From: Achatina immaculata
Taxonomy: Eukaryota; Mollusca; Gastropoda; Stylommatophora; Achatinidae
Direction: 5' to 3'
NCBI GenBank assembly: GCA_009760885.1
Contig: CM019692.1
Coordinates: 50,249,430 to 50,313,429, forward strand
DNA length: 64,000 nt
Below are positions 42,608 through 53,695 of this stretch, in pieces. Position 1 is the first letter of the stretch; every line of letters begins with the position of its first letter. The notes beneath the pieces were generated by a model. That model was given only the letters and a program-made list of their open reading frames with translations, was not told the origin of the DNA and did no database searches. The position numbers were made by a program, and so were the translations under genes.

Positions 42608-42785
42608 TGTACAGAGTCAGTCATTTGCGGAACTTTGCCTCCCTAACAGCTTTCCTTTAGGCCTCTCGGTTGTATAAAAGATGCCCTGCTGCCGATGCGT
42701 CCATTCACAGATTATCAACAATGTCTTGCAGCCATCTTCACCTTGGTCATCCTCTCTTTCTCTTTCCCATTATGTACCCTTCCAA
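42608..42785 (-). mobile_element. L3 LINE (host of the nested stack), 3' end segment
   Basis: Antisense L3 terminus: GCAAAGTTCCGCAAATGACTGACTC-like end at the left, then the GRPRRRW-like region and GTCTTGGAAGGGTAC (reverse of about 42775-42789). It continues past the intruding RTE-like fragment at 44518. Confidence 0.7.
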
Positions 42786-43430
42786 GACTCAATCAATCAA
42801 GTGCCGTGCTCTGTGGTGTAGGCCATCATTTCTCTCCACAATTCCCTGTCTTTTGCGTTGATTATGAGATCCGCTGGTGACTTTCTTCCTAGCCACACTG
42901 ACAGCCCATCCAGTAACTTCTCTCTCTGTGTCTTCCTCTGTCTCTTCTTCCCTCAATTTTTGCAGTTGCTACAATGTGTTCCAATTTTCCTCTTCTCAGA
43001 AAATGCCCTACAAATCTCCCTTGTCTGGCTCTGATCTTTGCTGCAATTTATCTTTTAACTCCAGACTCTCTTAAGACTTCTTTTTTTTTGTGTTTCTTGG
43101 CTGTCCATGGTACCTTCAACATCCTTCTTATGAACCACACTTCCATGGCCTCCATTTCTCCCTTACTCTCTTATTCACAGACCATGCTTCACATCCATAA
43201 AACAAAATTGGCTCGATGTAACATTTAAATACTCGGAATCCTGTTTCCATTAATATGGATCTGTTGCAAAAAATGTTTCTCATTTTATGGAGTGCTGACT
43301 TGGCCTGAGCACGTCTGCTTTTTATTTCGTTGAGACATTTCCCATCAGCTGTTATAATCGTTTCTATTTACTTGAATCTGTCAACTTGTTTCAGATTTTT
43401 GCCATCGATGGTAATGCTACATTTTGGGAT
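42786..43430 (-). mobile_element. RTE-like LINE 3' fragment, antisense, inside L3
   Basis: On the minus strand, the decayed RT C-terminus reads IDGKNLKQVDRF, TADGKCLNEIKSR, CYIEPILFYG, VGHFLRRGK, then EGRRDRGREK and LWREM, ending in a TTGATTGATTGAG tail at about 42790. Similar in layout to the 3533-5864 family but clearly another subfamily. It splits L3 at GAGAAGAC. Confidence 0.7.
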
Positions 43431-43443
43431 ATCTGTCTTCTCT

Positions 43444-44517
43444 TCTTCTTCTTCTTCGTTCGCTTCTACCACCAAAACCGCACTGTGATCCTACTGAATT
43501 TACGCCTGTGGTCCTCGTTAGGTCCCGAAAGGACCACACGAGATCCATGGGAGGACCACACGGGGTTCAGAGTATCGCAGGGCTTTAGCCTGTATTCCTG
43601 GTGGGTCTCTGAAGCGAATTGCATGACACTGTGGTTTTCATTGCACCAGTTTAGTCTAGAGTTAGACTTTCTCACCGGAAAACCTCGACGTGTTTAGGAT
43701 ATCAGTGCATCCCCGCTGGGTAAGAGGAGGTAGCCCATCCAGGCCAGAGTTGGACTTTCTCACCGTAAAACTTCGACGTGTTTTGAGATACCCGTATATC
43801 ACCGCCGGGTGAGAGGTGGTTGCCCATCCAGTCCAGAGTTGGATCTTCTCACCGGAAAACCTCAGCGTGATTAGGATACGCAAACATCCCCGCCGGGTGA
43901 GAAGTGGTTGCCTATCTAGACTGCCCTGGTCCAGTGTCTCTGACCTGAGCATTTTGCGATCGTGACCGCTACCATTCCTAGTTGTGACCAGGATGGAGCT
44001 TTTGTCCAGGAGGACGAATCCTCGCCACTAGTGACTTCCACCCCTGGGTTGAGCCAGTTTAGGCATATTATCCCAGTATGGGCGTGTTTGGGACGTGACC
44101 GACCTCTAGGGTAGAGGTACTGTGACATGCATAGCCTTCAAGATTCACCCCTGGTGTGAGCCGGTTTAGGCAAAATTCACCAGTATGGGTGTATATCAGG
44201 CGTGACCGACCTCTACAGCGGAGGTGGCATGACATGTCTAGCCATCAAGTTCCACCCCTGGTGTGTGCTGGTTTAGGCATATTTCACCAGTGTAGGTGTA
44301 ATTCGGACGTGGCCGACCTCTAGAACAGAGGTGCCGTAGTATGTGTAGCTCTCGCAGTGATACTACTGGACATATCGATTAAACTTCACTTTATCCTTTC
44401 CACCACCTTTTCACATCGGCGCCGCACAGCAACTTTTATTTCTTATCTGCATTTTCTTCCTTGACCAGGAGGAGCTTCACTCCACGCGTGGCATTCGAAG
44501 GGTCTCGCCAGCAGTGA
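43444..44517 (-). mobile_element. GAA-tailed non-autonomous element, copy H (3+3 monomers)
   Basis: Flanked by the 13-bp ATCTGTCTTCTCT (43431-43443 and 44518-44530). Three CTCACC-type subunits (about 43669-43915) and three CCGGTTTAGGCA-type subunits, the same arrangement as copy A and closest to it in sequence. It ends CCAGCAGTGA. It lies inside the antisense L3/RTE-like stack. Confidence 0.88.
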
Positions 44518-44911
44518 ATCTGTCTTCTCTAAATTCTCATGTTGTTTAATGTGTCAAAAATATTTAAGTTTTCTTTGTTTAATCTTCTGTACTAGCCAAC
44601 CTTCTTCAATATTAAGTTCTTGTAGTATAGATATATTTGTTCTTTTTGTGTCCATCATATTTGAAGAACTCCTCTGTAGCAATTACATTAAAAGGCATTT
44701 ATGTATTTCTCAGCTGTTTTCTTAAGTGTCCAGGTCTCACAGGCATATGTTGCGATGGGAAAGATGCATGCCCTTAAAAATCTTATTTTTGTATTTCTGT
44801 CTGTTCTTCTCCTCAGCTTTTTTAGGTGTTTAATTTTTCTAAAGAGCGATAGATGTCCTCCTTTTAATTTCCTTCATTGTATCTCCATTATTAGTTAGTA
44901 ATTATCCAAGA
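44518..44911 (-). mobile_element. L3 LINE (host of the nested stack), middle segment
   Basis: Antisense continuation of L3: the RT C-terminal motifs ATYACETWTL and GDTMKEIKRR in reverse (about 44700-44900). Interrupted at 44911 by L2 copy 2 and resumed at 47799. Confidence 0.75.
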
Positions 44912-44953
44912 ACACTAAACCAGACTGGAAAACTAGCACAAACCATCAAGGAA

Positions 44954-45703
44954 ATGCACAGATACAAACTAGACATACTAGGAATACAAGAAGCAAGATG
45001 GACAGGACAAGGCAGAAGGAAATTAACAACACAGCACACAGAAGATACAATAATATGGTCAGGTAAAGAAGATCTTCATGAAGGAGGAGTAGCATTGATT
45101 ATAACAAAAGAAGCATCAAGAGCATTGCTGAAATGGACCCCAATAAATGAGAGATTATTATATGCACGGTTCAACTCAAGATTCACGAAGCTGTCTATTA
45201 TAGTTTGTTATGCACCAACAGAAGCAGCTGAAGAGGAATTAAAAGAAGATTTTTACAACAGCCTCCAAGCCACAGTAGAAACAATACCCAAGCATGATAT
45301 GCTACTCATCTTGGGCGACTTCAATGCAAAAGTAGGTGAAGGAAATGAAGATAGAAGAAGAATCATGGGAAGAGAAGGAATCGGAGAAATAAATGAAAAT
45401 GGAGAAAGACTGTGCAGTTTCTGTGAAGAAAACATGATGACCAAAAACATCCATAAGGTGACTTGGAGGTCACCAGATAAAACCACAGAAAACCAAATCG
45501 ATCACATACTAATAAACAACAAGTGGAAACGGTCACTACAAGATGTGCGAGCAAGGAAAGGAGCAGATGTAGGAAGTGATCACAACCTTCTGGTAGCAAA
45601 AATAAAACTAAAATTAAGGAAAGCCAGAATCGGAGAACACAGAAAGATACATTTTGATACAAGAAAACTGAAGACCAGCAAACAAGAAATGAATTCTCAA
45701 TAA
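44954..45703 (+). pseudogene. APE endonuclease domain, L2 copy 2
   Basis: The open frame covers almost the whole endonuclease. LGIQEARWTG holds the metal-binding Glu. VCYAPTE, ILGDFNAKVG (GDFN at 45314-45325), TWRSPDKTTENQIDHI and GADVGSDHNLLVAK (SDH at 45575-45583) follow. All catalytic residues I can identify are intact, unlike copy 1. The true start lies upstream of the 5' truncation, so the first Met at 44954 is internal. A one-base deletion at about 45672 relative to copy 1 ends the frame and separates it from the linker and RT. Confidence 0.85.
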
Positions 45704-45744
45704 TACTTAAGAACCGCTTCAGTGTCCTACAAGACGAAGCAGAA

Positions 45745-46632
45745 ATGTCCATATTAGAGTTCAATAAAACACTACAGGAAACAGCAAAAGAGGTGCTGGG
45801 ATATCGGAAAAGGAGAAAAGAGGAATGGATAAGTGAGACCACATGGGAAAAGATAGAGCAAAGAAAAGAAATCAAGAAAAAATTACTGAACACCAAATCA
45901 CAACGGCTTAAAGAACGAGTTTTAAGTAATTATGCACAAAAAGACAAAGAAGTGAAGGAATCATGCCGTCAAGATAAACGTCAGTATTATGACAACTTAG
46001 CAGAGACAGCAGAGAAAGCAGCATATACAAATGACATGAAAACCATATATAAAATCACAAAGCAGATGACAGGTAACTTCACTACAAGATGTGAAAGTGC
46101 AGTAAGAACACAAAATGGACAACTGGTCAGTGGAGAAAGAGAAAAAATTGAAAGATGGAGGGAACACTTTAACAACCTACTAAACAGAACACAAGCAGCA
46201 CAAGCAATAGATATACCTGAAGCAAAAGCGGAACTAAACATCAATACAGGACCAATAACAATAAATGAAGTAAAAGAGGCGATAAAGATGCTAAAATCAG
46301 ACAGGGCACCAGGTGAAGATGAAGTGACTGCTGAGATGTTGAAAGCAGAAGAAACAGAAACACCAAAACAACTTTGCCGGATATTACAACAAATTTGGGA
46401 TTTAGAAAAAGCCCCAGAGGAGTGGAAAACTGGTCTTATAGTAAAACTACCAAAGAAGGGTGACCTCAGAGATTGCGGGAACTGGAGAGGCATTACCCTA
46501 CTGCCACTCACTAGTAAAGTATTTTGCAGAATAATCATCAACAGAATTGTACCAACACTTGAGGAAAAACTTCGGAAAGAGCAGGCAGGATTTAGGAAAG
46601 GAAGATCATGCATAGACCATATTTGTACTTAG
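45745..46632 (+). pseudogene. Linker and N-terminal reverse transcriptase, L2 copy 2
   Basis: A Lys/Glu-rich linker (about residues 1-150) is followed by RT blocks: DRAPGEDEVTAEMLK, LIVKLPKKGDLRDCGNWRGI, and EQAGFRKGRSCIDHI. Two bases are missing at about 46618 relative to copy 1, producing a stop at 46630. Before the mutations this was one polypeptide with the endonuclease upstream and the fragment downstream. Confidence 0.85.
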
Positions 46633-46858
46633 ACAAATATTAGAACAGGCAAATGAGTGGCATAGCACAACATATGCATTATTCATAGATTTTGAGAAAG
46701 CCTTTGACAGTGTCAACAGAGATGCACTGTGGAAAATCCTAAGATGGCATGGCCTCCCCCATAAAATAGTTAATGTAATCAAAGCCCTATACGAGGGTTT
46801 TCAGTGCAAAGTTATCTGTGGAGAACATACCTCCAGCAGCTTTAGGGTACAAACAGGA

Positions 46859-47761
46859 GTGAAACAGGGATGTGTACTATCACCAACATTATTTATCTTG
46901 GCAGTAGACTGGTTAATGAAGGAGGCAACATCAGACAAACGCAGAGGATTACAATGGACCCTTAACACAGTGCTGGAGGACCTTGACTTTGCGGACGACA
47001 TTTGTCTATTATCAAGCAGTCACAAAGATATGCAAGATAAAATAAACAAGTTAACCCAGAATGCAAACAACATAGGACTAAAGATCAACGTAGGAAAGAC
47101 AAAGTTAATGAAGCAAAATGTGAACAACAGAAATGTACTCAGAGTAGATAACAAGTTAGTGGAGGAGGTCAACGAATTTGTATACCTTGGCAGCAGAGTA
47201 GTAGAAAATGGAGACAGCACAGAGGACATCAACAGCAGACTTACTAGAGCAAACCAGGCTTTTGCAATGCTACAGAATATATGGAAATCAAATAAACTAA
47301 GCATAAATATGAAAATCAGGATATTTAAGAGTAATGTTCTAAGTGTACTACTCTATGGAAGTGAATGCTGGAAAATCACCAAAACCATAGAAAACAAGTT
47401 GAATTCTTTCCAGACTAAATGTTTACGTAGAATTAAAAAAATATTTTGGCCAAACACCATAAGAAATAACATCTTATTGGCAGAAATGCAGATGAAACCA
47501 CTGACAACAATTATTGAGGAAAGACGCTGGCGATGGTTGGGACATGTGCTCCGAATGACTGACAACTCACTACCAAAAATAGCACTAAGATGGACACCAC
47601 AGGGGAGCAGAAGTAAGGGTAGACCAAAAGAGACATGGAGAAGAACAACAGAAAGGATGTTGAGCAATAGAGGGCTCACCTGGGCAAGAGCAGAAAAAAA
47701 GGCGAAAGACAGGCATTTGTGGAAAACCCTTGCAGAAGCCCCATGTGCCCTGGGCACTTAA
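46859..47761 (+). pseudogene. C-terminal reverse transcriptase and tail, L2 copy 2
   Basis: The same frame is open upstream from about 46635 (ALFIDFEKAFDSVNRDALW). It contains GVKQGCVLSP, the catalytic FADD at 46988-46999, GLKINVGKTK, EFVYLGS, LLYGSECWKITKT, FQTKCLRRIKKIFWPNT and the strongly conserved RRWRWLGHVLRM, GRPKETW end. It stops at the family's native stop (47759-47761). The first Met is internal. Most fragments elsewhere in the window cover only its last 100-150 codons. Confidence 0.88.
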
Positions 47762-47786
47762 GGTTCAGAGAGAGAGAGAGAGAGAG

Positions 47787-49320
47787 AATTATCCAAGATA
47801 TCCAAAACTCTTCACCTCTTCCAATTTTTCCTCATTGATGTATATTTCAGCTGCCTTGTTTGTTTTGTCAGTTGTCATCAATTTAGTTTTGTTTTCGTTA
47901 AGATAATGGTTTTGCTCTTCACTATTCTTACTAACTGACATAATTAGTTTTTCCATTCCTTTTTTGTGTTGTAGACAGTAACACTGTGTCATCAGCATAT
48001 CTAATCTTTGGTATTTCATAGCCTCCAATTGTTATGGCATCGTAATATTCTTTGTCTACATCTTCTCTAACATTCCTCATTATATTTTCAGTATACCGGT
48101 TAAATAAGTAAGACAACAATATGCACCCCTGACGGACTCCTTGTTTTATGTCAAACCAAGTTGTTGTTTCACTATTTTTTCTTATTGCTGTCTATTGGCC
48201 TAGATACAATAATATTTTATATTAATAAAATAATAAATGTGTCACATGTGTTGGAAATCCCTTTTTTCCCATCATTTCACGAAGTTTCTGGTGTTGTACA
48301 CAATCAAATGCCTTTGAATAGTTTATAAAAGATAAATATAGATTCACATTAAATTCTCTGCATTTCTCTATTATTAATCTCATGTTGAAAATAAGATCTC
48401 TTGTTCCTCTTCCTTGTCTAAAACCAGCTTTCACCATATTGATAACTCCTTCTATTTTCTTTCCAGTATGATTTTTAATAGAATTTTACTAGCATGACTA
48501 ATCTAAATAGTTCTGTAATTTGTGCATAATTTCAAGTTACCCTTTTTTTTTAAGCAGTTGTATGAATACAGTTCTTTTCCATTCTTTTGGCCAAATACAT
48601 GAATGTCAGATCTTTTTACATAGTTCATGATATACTGTAGCACTTTCATTTTCTCCTGCCTTAATATATTCAGCTGTTATCTCATCACATCCTGGTGATT
48701 TACCATTTTTCAGATTCTTTATTGCCCATAAAACTTTTTCAGTTGTCAGTTCGGGTTCTTTCTTCAACAATAAAAATTTACACTTTTGATTTTCGCATTC
48801 ACAGCCAGTTGTATCTTACATTCCTTTGCAATATTCCTTCCATCTTTCTATTATTTCCTCTGTCTCTGTCACGGTCTTCCTCATCTTGTCACAAATTACA
48901 TTTAGTTTAGGTGTGACATTTCTCGTCAATGTCTTCATTTCTTTAAACATTTCACTATCTCTTCCACATTTCTGATGTCCTTCTATTCTTTCACAACAAT
49001 CTTGTATGTATTGTTTTGTTTTTTTTTTGGTGTGTGCTTGTGTCTCTTCTTATGTTTCTTCTTATTTCTCTTGTTAAAGATTTATATTCCTCTTTGTTGT
49101 TGTTTGTCACTTTCTATTTCGTCTTTGTTTCTCTACGTTGTTTTATTAGTTCTAATGTGCCTTCTGTAATCCATTCATTCTTTTGTGTTTTCTTTATTGG
49201 AGCCATATCTTTAGCAGCTGTTGTTAACATATCTCTCTGACCACTGTACAGTGAGTCGTTCTAATTCAGCAAACACCAGCTAAAAAAATCACATGTATGT
49301 CAGAATCCGAGTTAAGAGCT
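47787..49320 (-). mobile_element. L3 LINE (host of the nested stack), RT and linker segment
   Basis: On the minus strand from about 49270: EWITEGTLELIKQRR linker, GKSPGCDEITAEYIKAGENE, KEWKRTVFIQL, FRQGRGTRDLIFNMRL (48222-48437), YSKAFDCVQHQKL, then the catalytic YADD of KIRYADDTVLL (about 48003-47971 in reverse) and NENKTKLM. Several stops and shifts. No endonuclease is visible, because the 5' end is truncated at about 49270-49320, where GAA copy F begins. Confidence 0.8.
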
Positions 49321-50651
49321 TCTTCTTCTTCGTTCGCTTCTATCACCATGACCGCCCCATAATCCTACTGAATTTACGCCTGTGGTCCTCGATAGGTCCC
49401 GTGGTCCACCGGGGACCCACGAGATCTCCGAGAGGACCACAAGAGGTTCAGAATATCGCAGGGCTTGAGCCTGTATTCTTGGTGGGTCTCAGAAGCGGGA
49501 TTGCGTGACACCGTGGTTTTCGTTGCATCAGTTTAATCTAGAGTTGGACTCTCTCACCGGAAAACCTCGACGTGTTTTGAGATACCCGTGTATCACCGCC
49601 GGGTGAGAGGTGTTGCCCATCTAGTCCAGCGTTGGACTTTCTCACCGGAAAACCTCAGCGTGATTAGGATACGCAGACATCCCCGCCGGGTGAGAGGTGG
49701 TTGCCTATCTAGACTGCCCTGGTCCAGTGTCTCCGACTTCAGCATTTTGTGGTCGTGGCCGCTACCCTTCCTAGTTGTGACCAGGATGGAGCTTTTGTCC
49801 AGGAGGACGAATCCTCGCCACTAGTGACTTCCATCCCTGGGTTGAGCCGGTTTAGACATATTATCTCAGTATGAGCGTGTTTAGGACGTGGCCGACCTCT
49901 AGAGCGGAGGCACTGTGACGTGCGTAGCCATCACGTTTGACCCTTGGTTTAAGCGGGTTTAGGCATATTTCACCAGTATGGGTGTATATCGGACGTGGCC
50001 GGCCTCTAGAGCAGGGATGCCGTGGTATGAGTGGCTCTCGCCGTGATACTACTGGACATACCAATTAAGCTTCATTTTATCCTTTCCATCACCTTTTCAC
50101 ATCGGCACCACACAGCAACCCTAATTGCTTTTCTGCATTTTCTTCCTTGGCCGGGAGGAGTTTTACTCCATGCGCGACATTCGAAGAATCTCGCCGGCAG
50201 TGTCTTAACCTGTGGTTTAAGCTGGCTCAGTTATTTTGCTCGATATAAGTGCATTTAGGACGTGGCCGACCTCCAGACCAGAGGTGCCGTAATTTGACTA
50301 CTGATTACGTCGCTTAATCCTTTCTTTCATCTTTTCCACAGTGTTGCCGCGCGGTAACCCCATTCGCACCTTTCTTCAGTGCCCGAGAGGAACCCCACTC
50401 CACGCACGGCAGCTGAAGAATCTCGCCAGCAGCGGTAGATGAGCTACCAAACATAATTTTCATCTACCTGGAACGTCTGGTTTTCAGGCACCAGATATTT
50501 GCCCTCGCCCCTTCTCCTGTCACTTTAAACAGTTCTGCCACAAGAAGACCGGGAGCTGGACTTGACTGTCAGAGGCTATTTGAGACGCACGCCATTAGAG
50601 TGGAGAGCGTATCCCCCACCCCACCTCCGGCAATAGCAGTCCTTAGAACCT
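49321..50651 (-). mobile_element. GAA-tailed non-autonomous element, copy F (long form)
   Basis: Flanked by TTAAGAGCT (49312-49320 and 50652-50660). Two CTCACC-type subunits and two CCGGTTTAGGCA subunits, then CGCCGGCAGTG at about 50191-50201, then an extra CCTCCAGACC monomer and a second copy of the CATCTTTTCCACA...CGCCAGCAGC block (about 50200-50430). The long-form block with GTAGATGAG and GAGGCTATTTGAGACGC runs to the end. It is the most complete copy in the window and the best model for the parent element. Confidence 0.88.
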
Positions 50652-50764
50652 TTAAGAGCTCCAATTTACACACCTTCACTGCCACATGGTTTAAACCAGT
50701 GATTCTCACAATAACTGATTCTGTTCCCTGCGTTCAGTTTATTATGATCAGCTATTTAGACGTA

Positions 50765-50812
50765 TTATTTTTATTATCATTGTTTTATAATTATTATTAT
50801 TGTTATTGTCTC
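50765..50812. repeat. (ATT)n microsatellite
   Basis: An ATT/GTT run at the tail side of the antisense R5 copy that follows. Confidence 0.75.
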
Positions 50813-51140
50813 CCTGTAACTGATAGCTGGCGTTCTTTGCAGCCGATACTGTCAATGTACTGAAGCACCACATCGCATCGTCATAGGAGCGGGTTACAAA
50901 TACATAAAGGGGCAGCTAATTCTTCAGTCCCTATGTACAGCTACAAAGCAAGGGGGTGAGCAATGCTTCTGTTGCAGACTCCACCACAATGAGGACTATG
51001 ATCATCCCTGCCCCATTACCCAGACTAGGGCTGCTACTACGGGGTATCAACCGAGATGTGGATAGGGTCTTGGTCACCTATAATTCGCCAAACCGTGACC
51101 CAGTTATGTCAGCTATGGGTAGCTGATTGCCCAACCTGAC
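50813..51140 (-). mobile_element. R5 family repeat, antisense
   Basis: Reverse R5 landmarks: CATCGCATCGTCATAGG (the GACACGATG end), GCAATGCTTCTGTTGCAGAC, ATCCCTGCCCCATTACCC, GGGTCTTGGTCACC, CCAGTTATGTCAGCTATGGG. Confidence 0.65.
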
Positions 51141-51220
51141 AAAATATTCGCCCCCCAGCCATCCAGATAAGAAGACAGGTCGACTCCATGAATCACATCA
51201 TCAGCAAGAGCTCTTCATGT

Positions 51221-51400
51221 GTACTCCCCGACAGTTTTATATCCATGTTCTTGTCCTCGGGCCAGGTTTGGGTTCTTTAATCTCTGTAGGGAGTCCAGGT
51301 TTGTAAGATGTGTTCTGGGTTCTAGAGACCGTTGTGGCTGCTTTAGGGTGGGATTTGAGCGGCCTTCAGTTTATGTAGATGAGCTCGTAGTTTGATGTGT
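51221..51400 (-). mobile_element. RNase H-type LINE (L6) C-terminal fragment, antisense
   Basis: On the minus strand: KLRAHLHKLKAAQIPP then a damaged region and NPEHILQTW, matching 19641-19982. It leads directly into the 35-bp minisatellite, whose unit contains the same CTCTAAACAGAAC word found at this LINE edge. Confidence 0.6.
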
Positions 51401-51782
51401 TCTGTTTAGAGCTTGAAAAACAGTGGTCTGTATTGTTCTGTTTAGAGCTTGAAAACAGTGGTCTGTATTGTTCTGTTTAGAGCTTGAAGATATTGTTCTG
51501 TTTTGTTCTGTTTAGAGCTTGAAAACAGTGGTCTGTATTGTTCTGTTTAGAGCTTGAAGATAGTGGTCTGTAGTGTTCTGTTTAGAGCTTGAAGATAGTG
51601 GTCTGTAGTGTTCTGTTTAGAGCTTGAAAACAGTGGTCTGTATTGTTCTGTTTAAAGCTTGAAGATAGTGGTCTGTAGTGTTCTGTTTAAAGCTTGAAGA
51701 TAGTGGTCTGTATTGTTCTGTTTAAAGCTTGAAGATAGTGGTCTGTATTGTTCTGTTTAGAGCTTGAAGATAGTGGTTCTGT
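51401..51782. repeat. 35-bp minisatellite, about 11 units
   Basis: Unit TTCTGTTTAGAGCTTGAAGA plus TAGTGGTCTGTATTG. Alternating GAAAACAGTGG and GAAGATAGTGG variants form patches, showing expansion of blocks of units. Confidence 0.9.
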
Positions 51783-51797
51783 TTAGCTCAGGAGCGC

Positions 51798-51824
51798 TTG
51801 TGTGTGTGTGTGTGTGTGTATGTA
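51798..51824. repeat. (GT)n microsatellite
   Basis: TGTGTG run after the 35-bp array. Confidence 0.85.
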
Positions 51825-52242
51825 TGTACGTGCTGTCTGTTCGCTGAGCATAATAACTGAGGTGTTCCGTGTCAGACACAGAAGTACACCAAAATGAAGC
51901 TGTTAGTGTTTTCGACAATTTGGCACGGAACGCCTCAATTGTTTGTGCGTCTAAAAGCGGCAGGGGCAAGTACTTATAAATGTTTTTAGATGTACGGTGA
52001 TATCAAGATTTATACACAACAAGCAAGATGACAGTAACAAGAGCAGATAATTAAGGAAGAAAAAAAGGTTAACAGGAAGCTTAGAACAAGAGCTTGCATA
52101 TCCGTCTTGTGTGATTCAGGACCTGGGTTCTTGCCCTTTTCGTCTCCATATCACTGAGCAAGCTTTCAGGCTAAATATCCCTCTTTTACGACATACTTAA
52201 CTGATATATTCCTGGTCAGAGCTGATTAAAATGAGGGCCTAA
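51825..52242. other. Gene-free stretch
   Basis: No feature recognised. Confidence 0.45.
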
Positions 52243-52425
52243 TCGCGGCGGCCTGCTTGGCTGAGTGGGTAGACGTTCGGTCTATTAATCCGGTGGTACA
52301 GCATTCAAGTCCTAGCAGTAGGGATTCTTCCCCCCCCCCCCTGGTACCACCACACCAAAAAGACCCCGGGATCCACATAGCCTCTAAAAATTGGCACCAG
52401 ACAAATCTGGAAAGGTAAATGCGGC
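52243..52425 (+). mobile_element. tRNA-derived SINE-like fragment
   Basis: The A box matches well (TGGCTGAGTGG at about 52258-52268). The B box is degenerate (CATTCAAGTCC at about 52302-52312) at the spacing expected for a tRNA head. A poly-C run and an unrelated body (ACCACACCAAAAAGACCCC) follow. No cloverleaf acceptor stem closes, so it is not a tRNA gene. Confidence 0.55.
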
Positions 52426-52429
52426 CAGG

Positions 52430-52742
52430 AGTGATAATAACTACATCAAACTTCCACGTGTCGATCTTCTTCATCTTCAGCTTTCCGAGCCAATAAGGCT
52501 CACTGCTGCAGATAAAGTTCGCCTCCATTCCTCTCTATTCTTAATCTTCTCTCTCCAGTTGGTGACACCAATTTCTTTTATATCCTGTTCTATATTGTCT
52601 TTCCACCTCTGTCTTGGTCTACCCCATGGTCTTGTTTCCCTCATCTCTTGTGCACACATCATTTTCGTTTGTTCTCTTCCATTCTTCCTATATGGCTTAG
52701 CCAGCGTAGTCTTCGAGGTTTCTCTATCTGTTCCGTAACATT
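52430..52742 (-). mobile_element. L4-family LINE C-terminal end, antisense
   Basis: The minus frame 52477-52662 reads GRPRQRWKDNIEQDIKEIG, VTNWREKIKNREEWR and ends shortly after. Upstream (to 52742) the sequence continues in frame with RRLRWLSHIGRMEENKRK, broken by one stop. The tail is GAAGATGAAGAAGATC at the left. It provides the uninterrupted version of the site where GAA copy B inserted at 9724. Confidence 0.8.
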
Positions 52743-53017
52743 AATCTTTTTTTACGGAGAAGGGGTCGTTGGTCTTTGAACTAGGGACCTAAGATCGTAA
52801 CCCCAATATGTCTTAATGACATGGAAACGATAATTTTACCTTACCTACCTAATCGTTGTCCTTTTGAGGTAGTGCCCTACTCACCACTGAAACAAGTATT
52901 GAAAATGTCTCTGGACTTGTTGAACATTCTTGAAGAGTCATACTTTATTGTAATAGATTAATCATATTTGGAAGGCCGTATACCATTTTCTTACGTCCAG
53001 AGGTTCGTTAAATCAGT
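52743..53017. other. Unassigned spacer
   Basis: Nothing recognised. Confidence 0.4.
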
Positions 53018-53290
53018 ATGACAGCGGTAAGTTACTGTGTTAAGTCAAAAGATCTGTGGTGGACGGCTCAATGTTGCTGTGTTAAGTCAAAAGATCTGTG
53101 GTGGACGCCTCAATGTTACTGTGTTAAGTCAAAAGATCTGTGGTGGACGCCTCAATGTTACTGTGTTTTAAGTCAAAAGATCTGTGGTGGACGGCTCAAT
53201 GTTACTGTGTTTTGAGTCAAAAGATCTGTGGTGGACGGCTAAATGTTACTGTGTTAAGTCAAAAGATCTGTGGTGGACTGCTCAGATAGT
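53018..53290. repeat. 42-bp minisatellite, about 6 units
   Basis: Unit core GTCAAAAGATCTGTGGTGGA. One unit has a two-base insertion that shifts the plus-strand frame (53018-53215). Confidence 0.9.
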
Positions 53291-53652
53291 TTTGTAACCT
53301 CTGCAAGCCTGTATGTGTACTTTTCTAAGGTCAACATCTTCTGTGGCAAGTGGTCATATGTCATTTTCTTACGTCCAAAAGTATGTCATGACGGCCGCAC
53401 GTTACCGTTGTTTGGAGAAACAGGTCTTTCTGGAGAACCACGAACTTTATAATTACATTTTTTAAAAGCGTCATCCTTACGTGCGCTCTCTCATTGGGAA
53501 GCCAGTGCAACAGCATCAACTGTAGATGCCCAATGGGAACGATAGAATATCTGATTCATTTAAGACAAAGGGCAAAAGACAGAGAACTGCTACATGCTAT
53601 ATCAACAACTTTTCATATAACAAAATTGTTTAAAGATGGAGCCCTACACCAC
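53291..53652. other. Gene-free stretch
   Basis: No gene or repeat family recognised. The start resembles a decayed continuation of the repeat (CTGTGGCAAGTGGTCAT). Confidence 0.4.
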
Positions 53653-53654
53653 TT

Positions 53655-53695
53655 TCTCTCTCTCTCTCTCTGTCTCTCTGTCTCTCTCTCTCACT
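53655..53695. repeat. (CT)n microsatellite
   Basis: CTCTCTGTCTCT run. Confidence 0.85.

Larger units (their letters stand above)
44912..47786 (+). mobile_element. L2-family non-LTR retrotransposon, copy 2
   Basis: About 2.9 kb, bounded by the perfect 12-bp target duplication AATTATCCAAGA (44900-44911 and 47787-47798). It lacks the 5' untranslated region and the first residues of the endonuclease, and ends in a (GA)n tail at 47767-47786. It is the least damaged LINE in the window and is nested in an antisense L3 element. Confidence 0.9.

Noticed and set aside
45987..46613. 208-codon minus-strand frame
   Set aside because: Shadow of the L2 reverse transcriptase coding strand.
52243..52330. 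Candidate tRNA gene
   Set aside because: A good A box but a weak B box and no acceptor stem; a SINE head is more likely.
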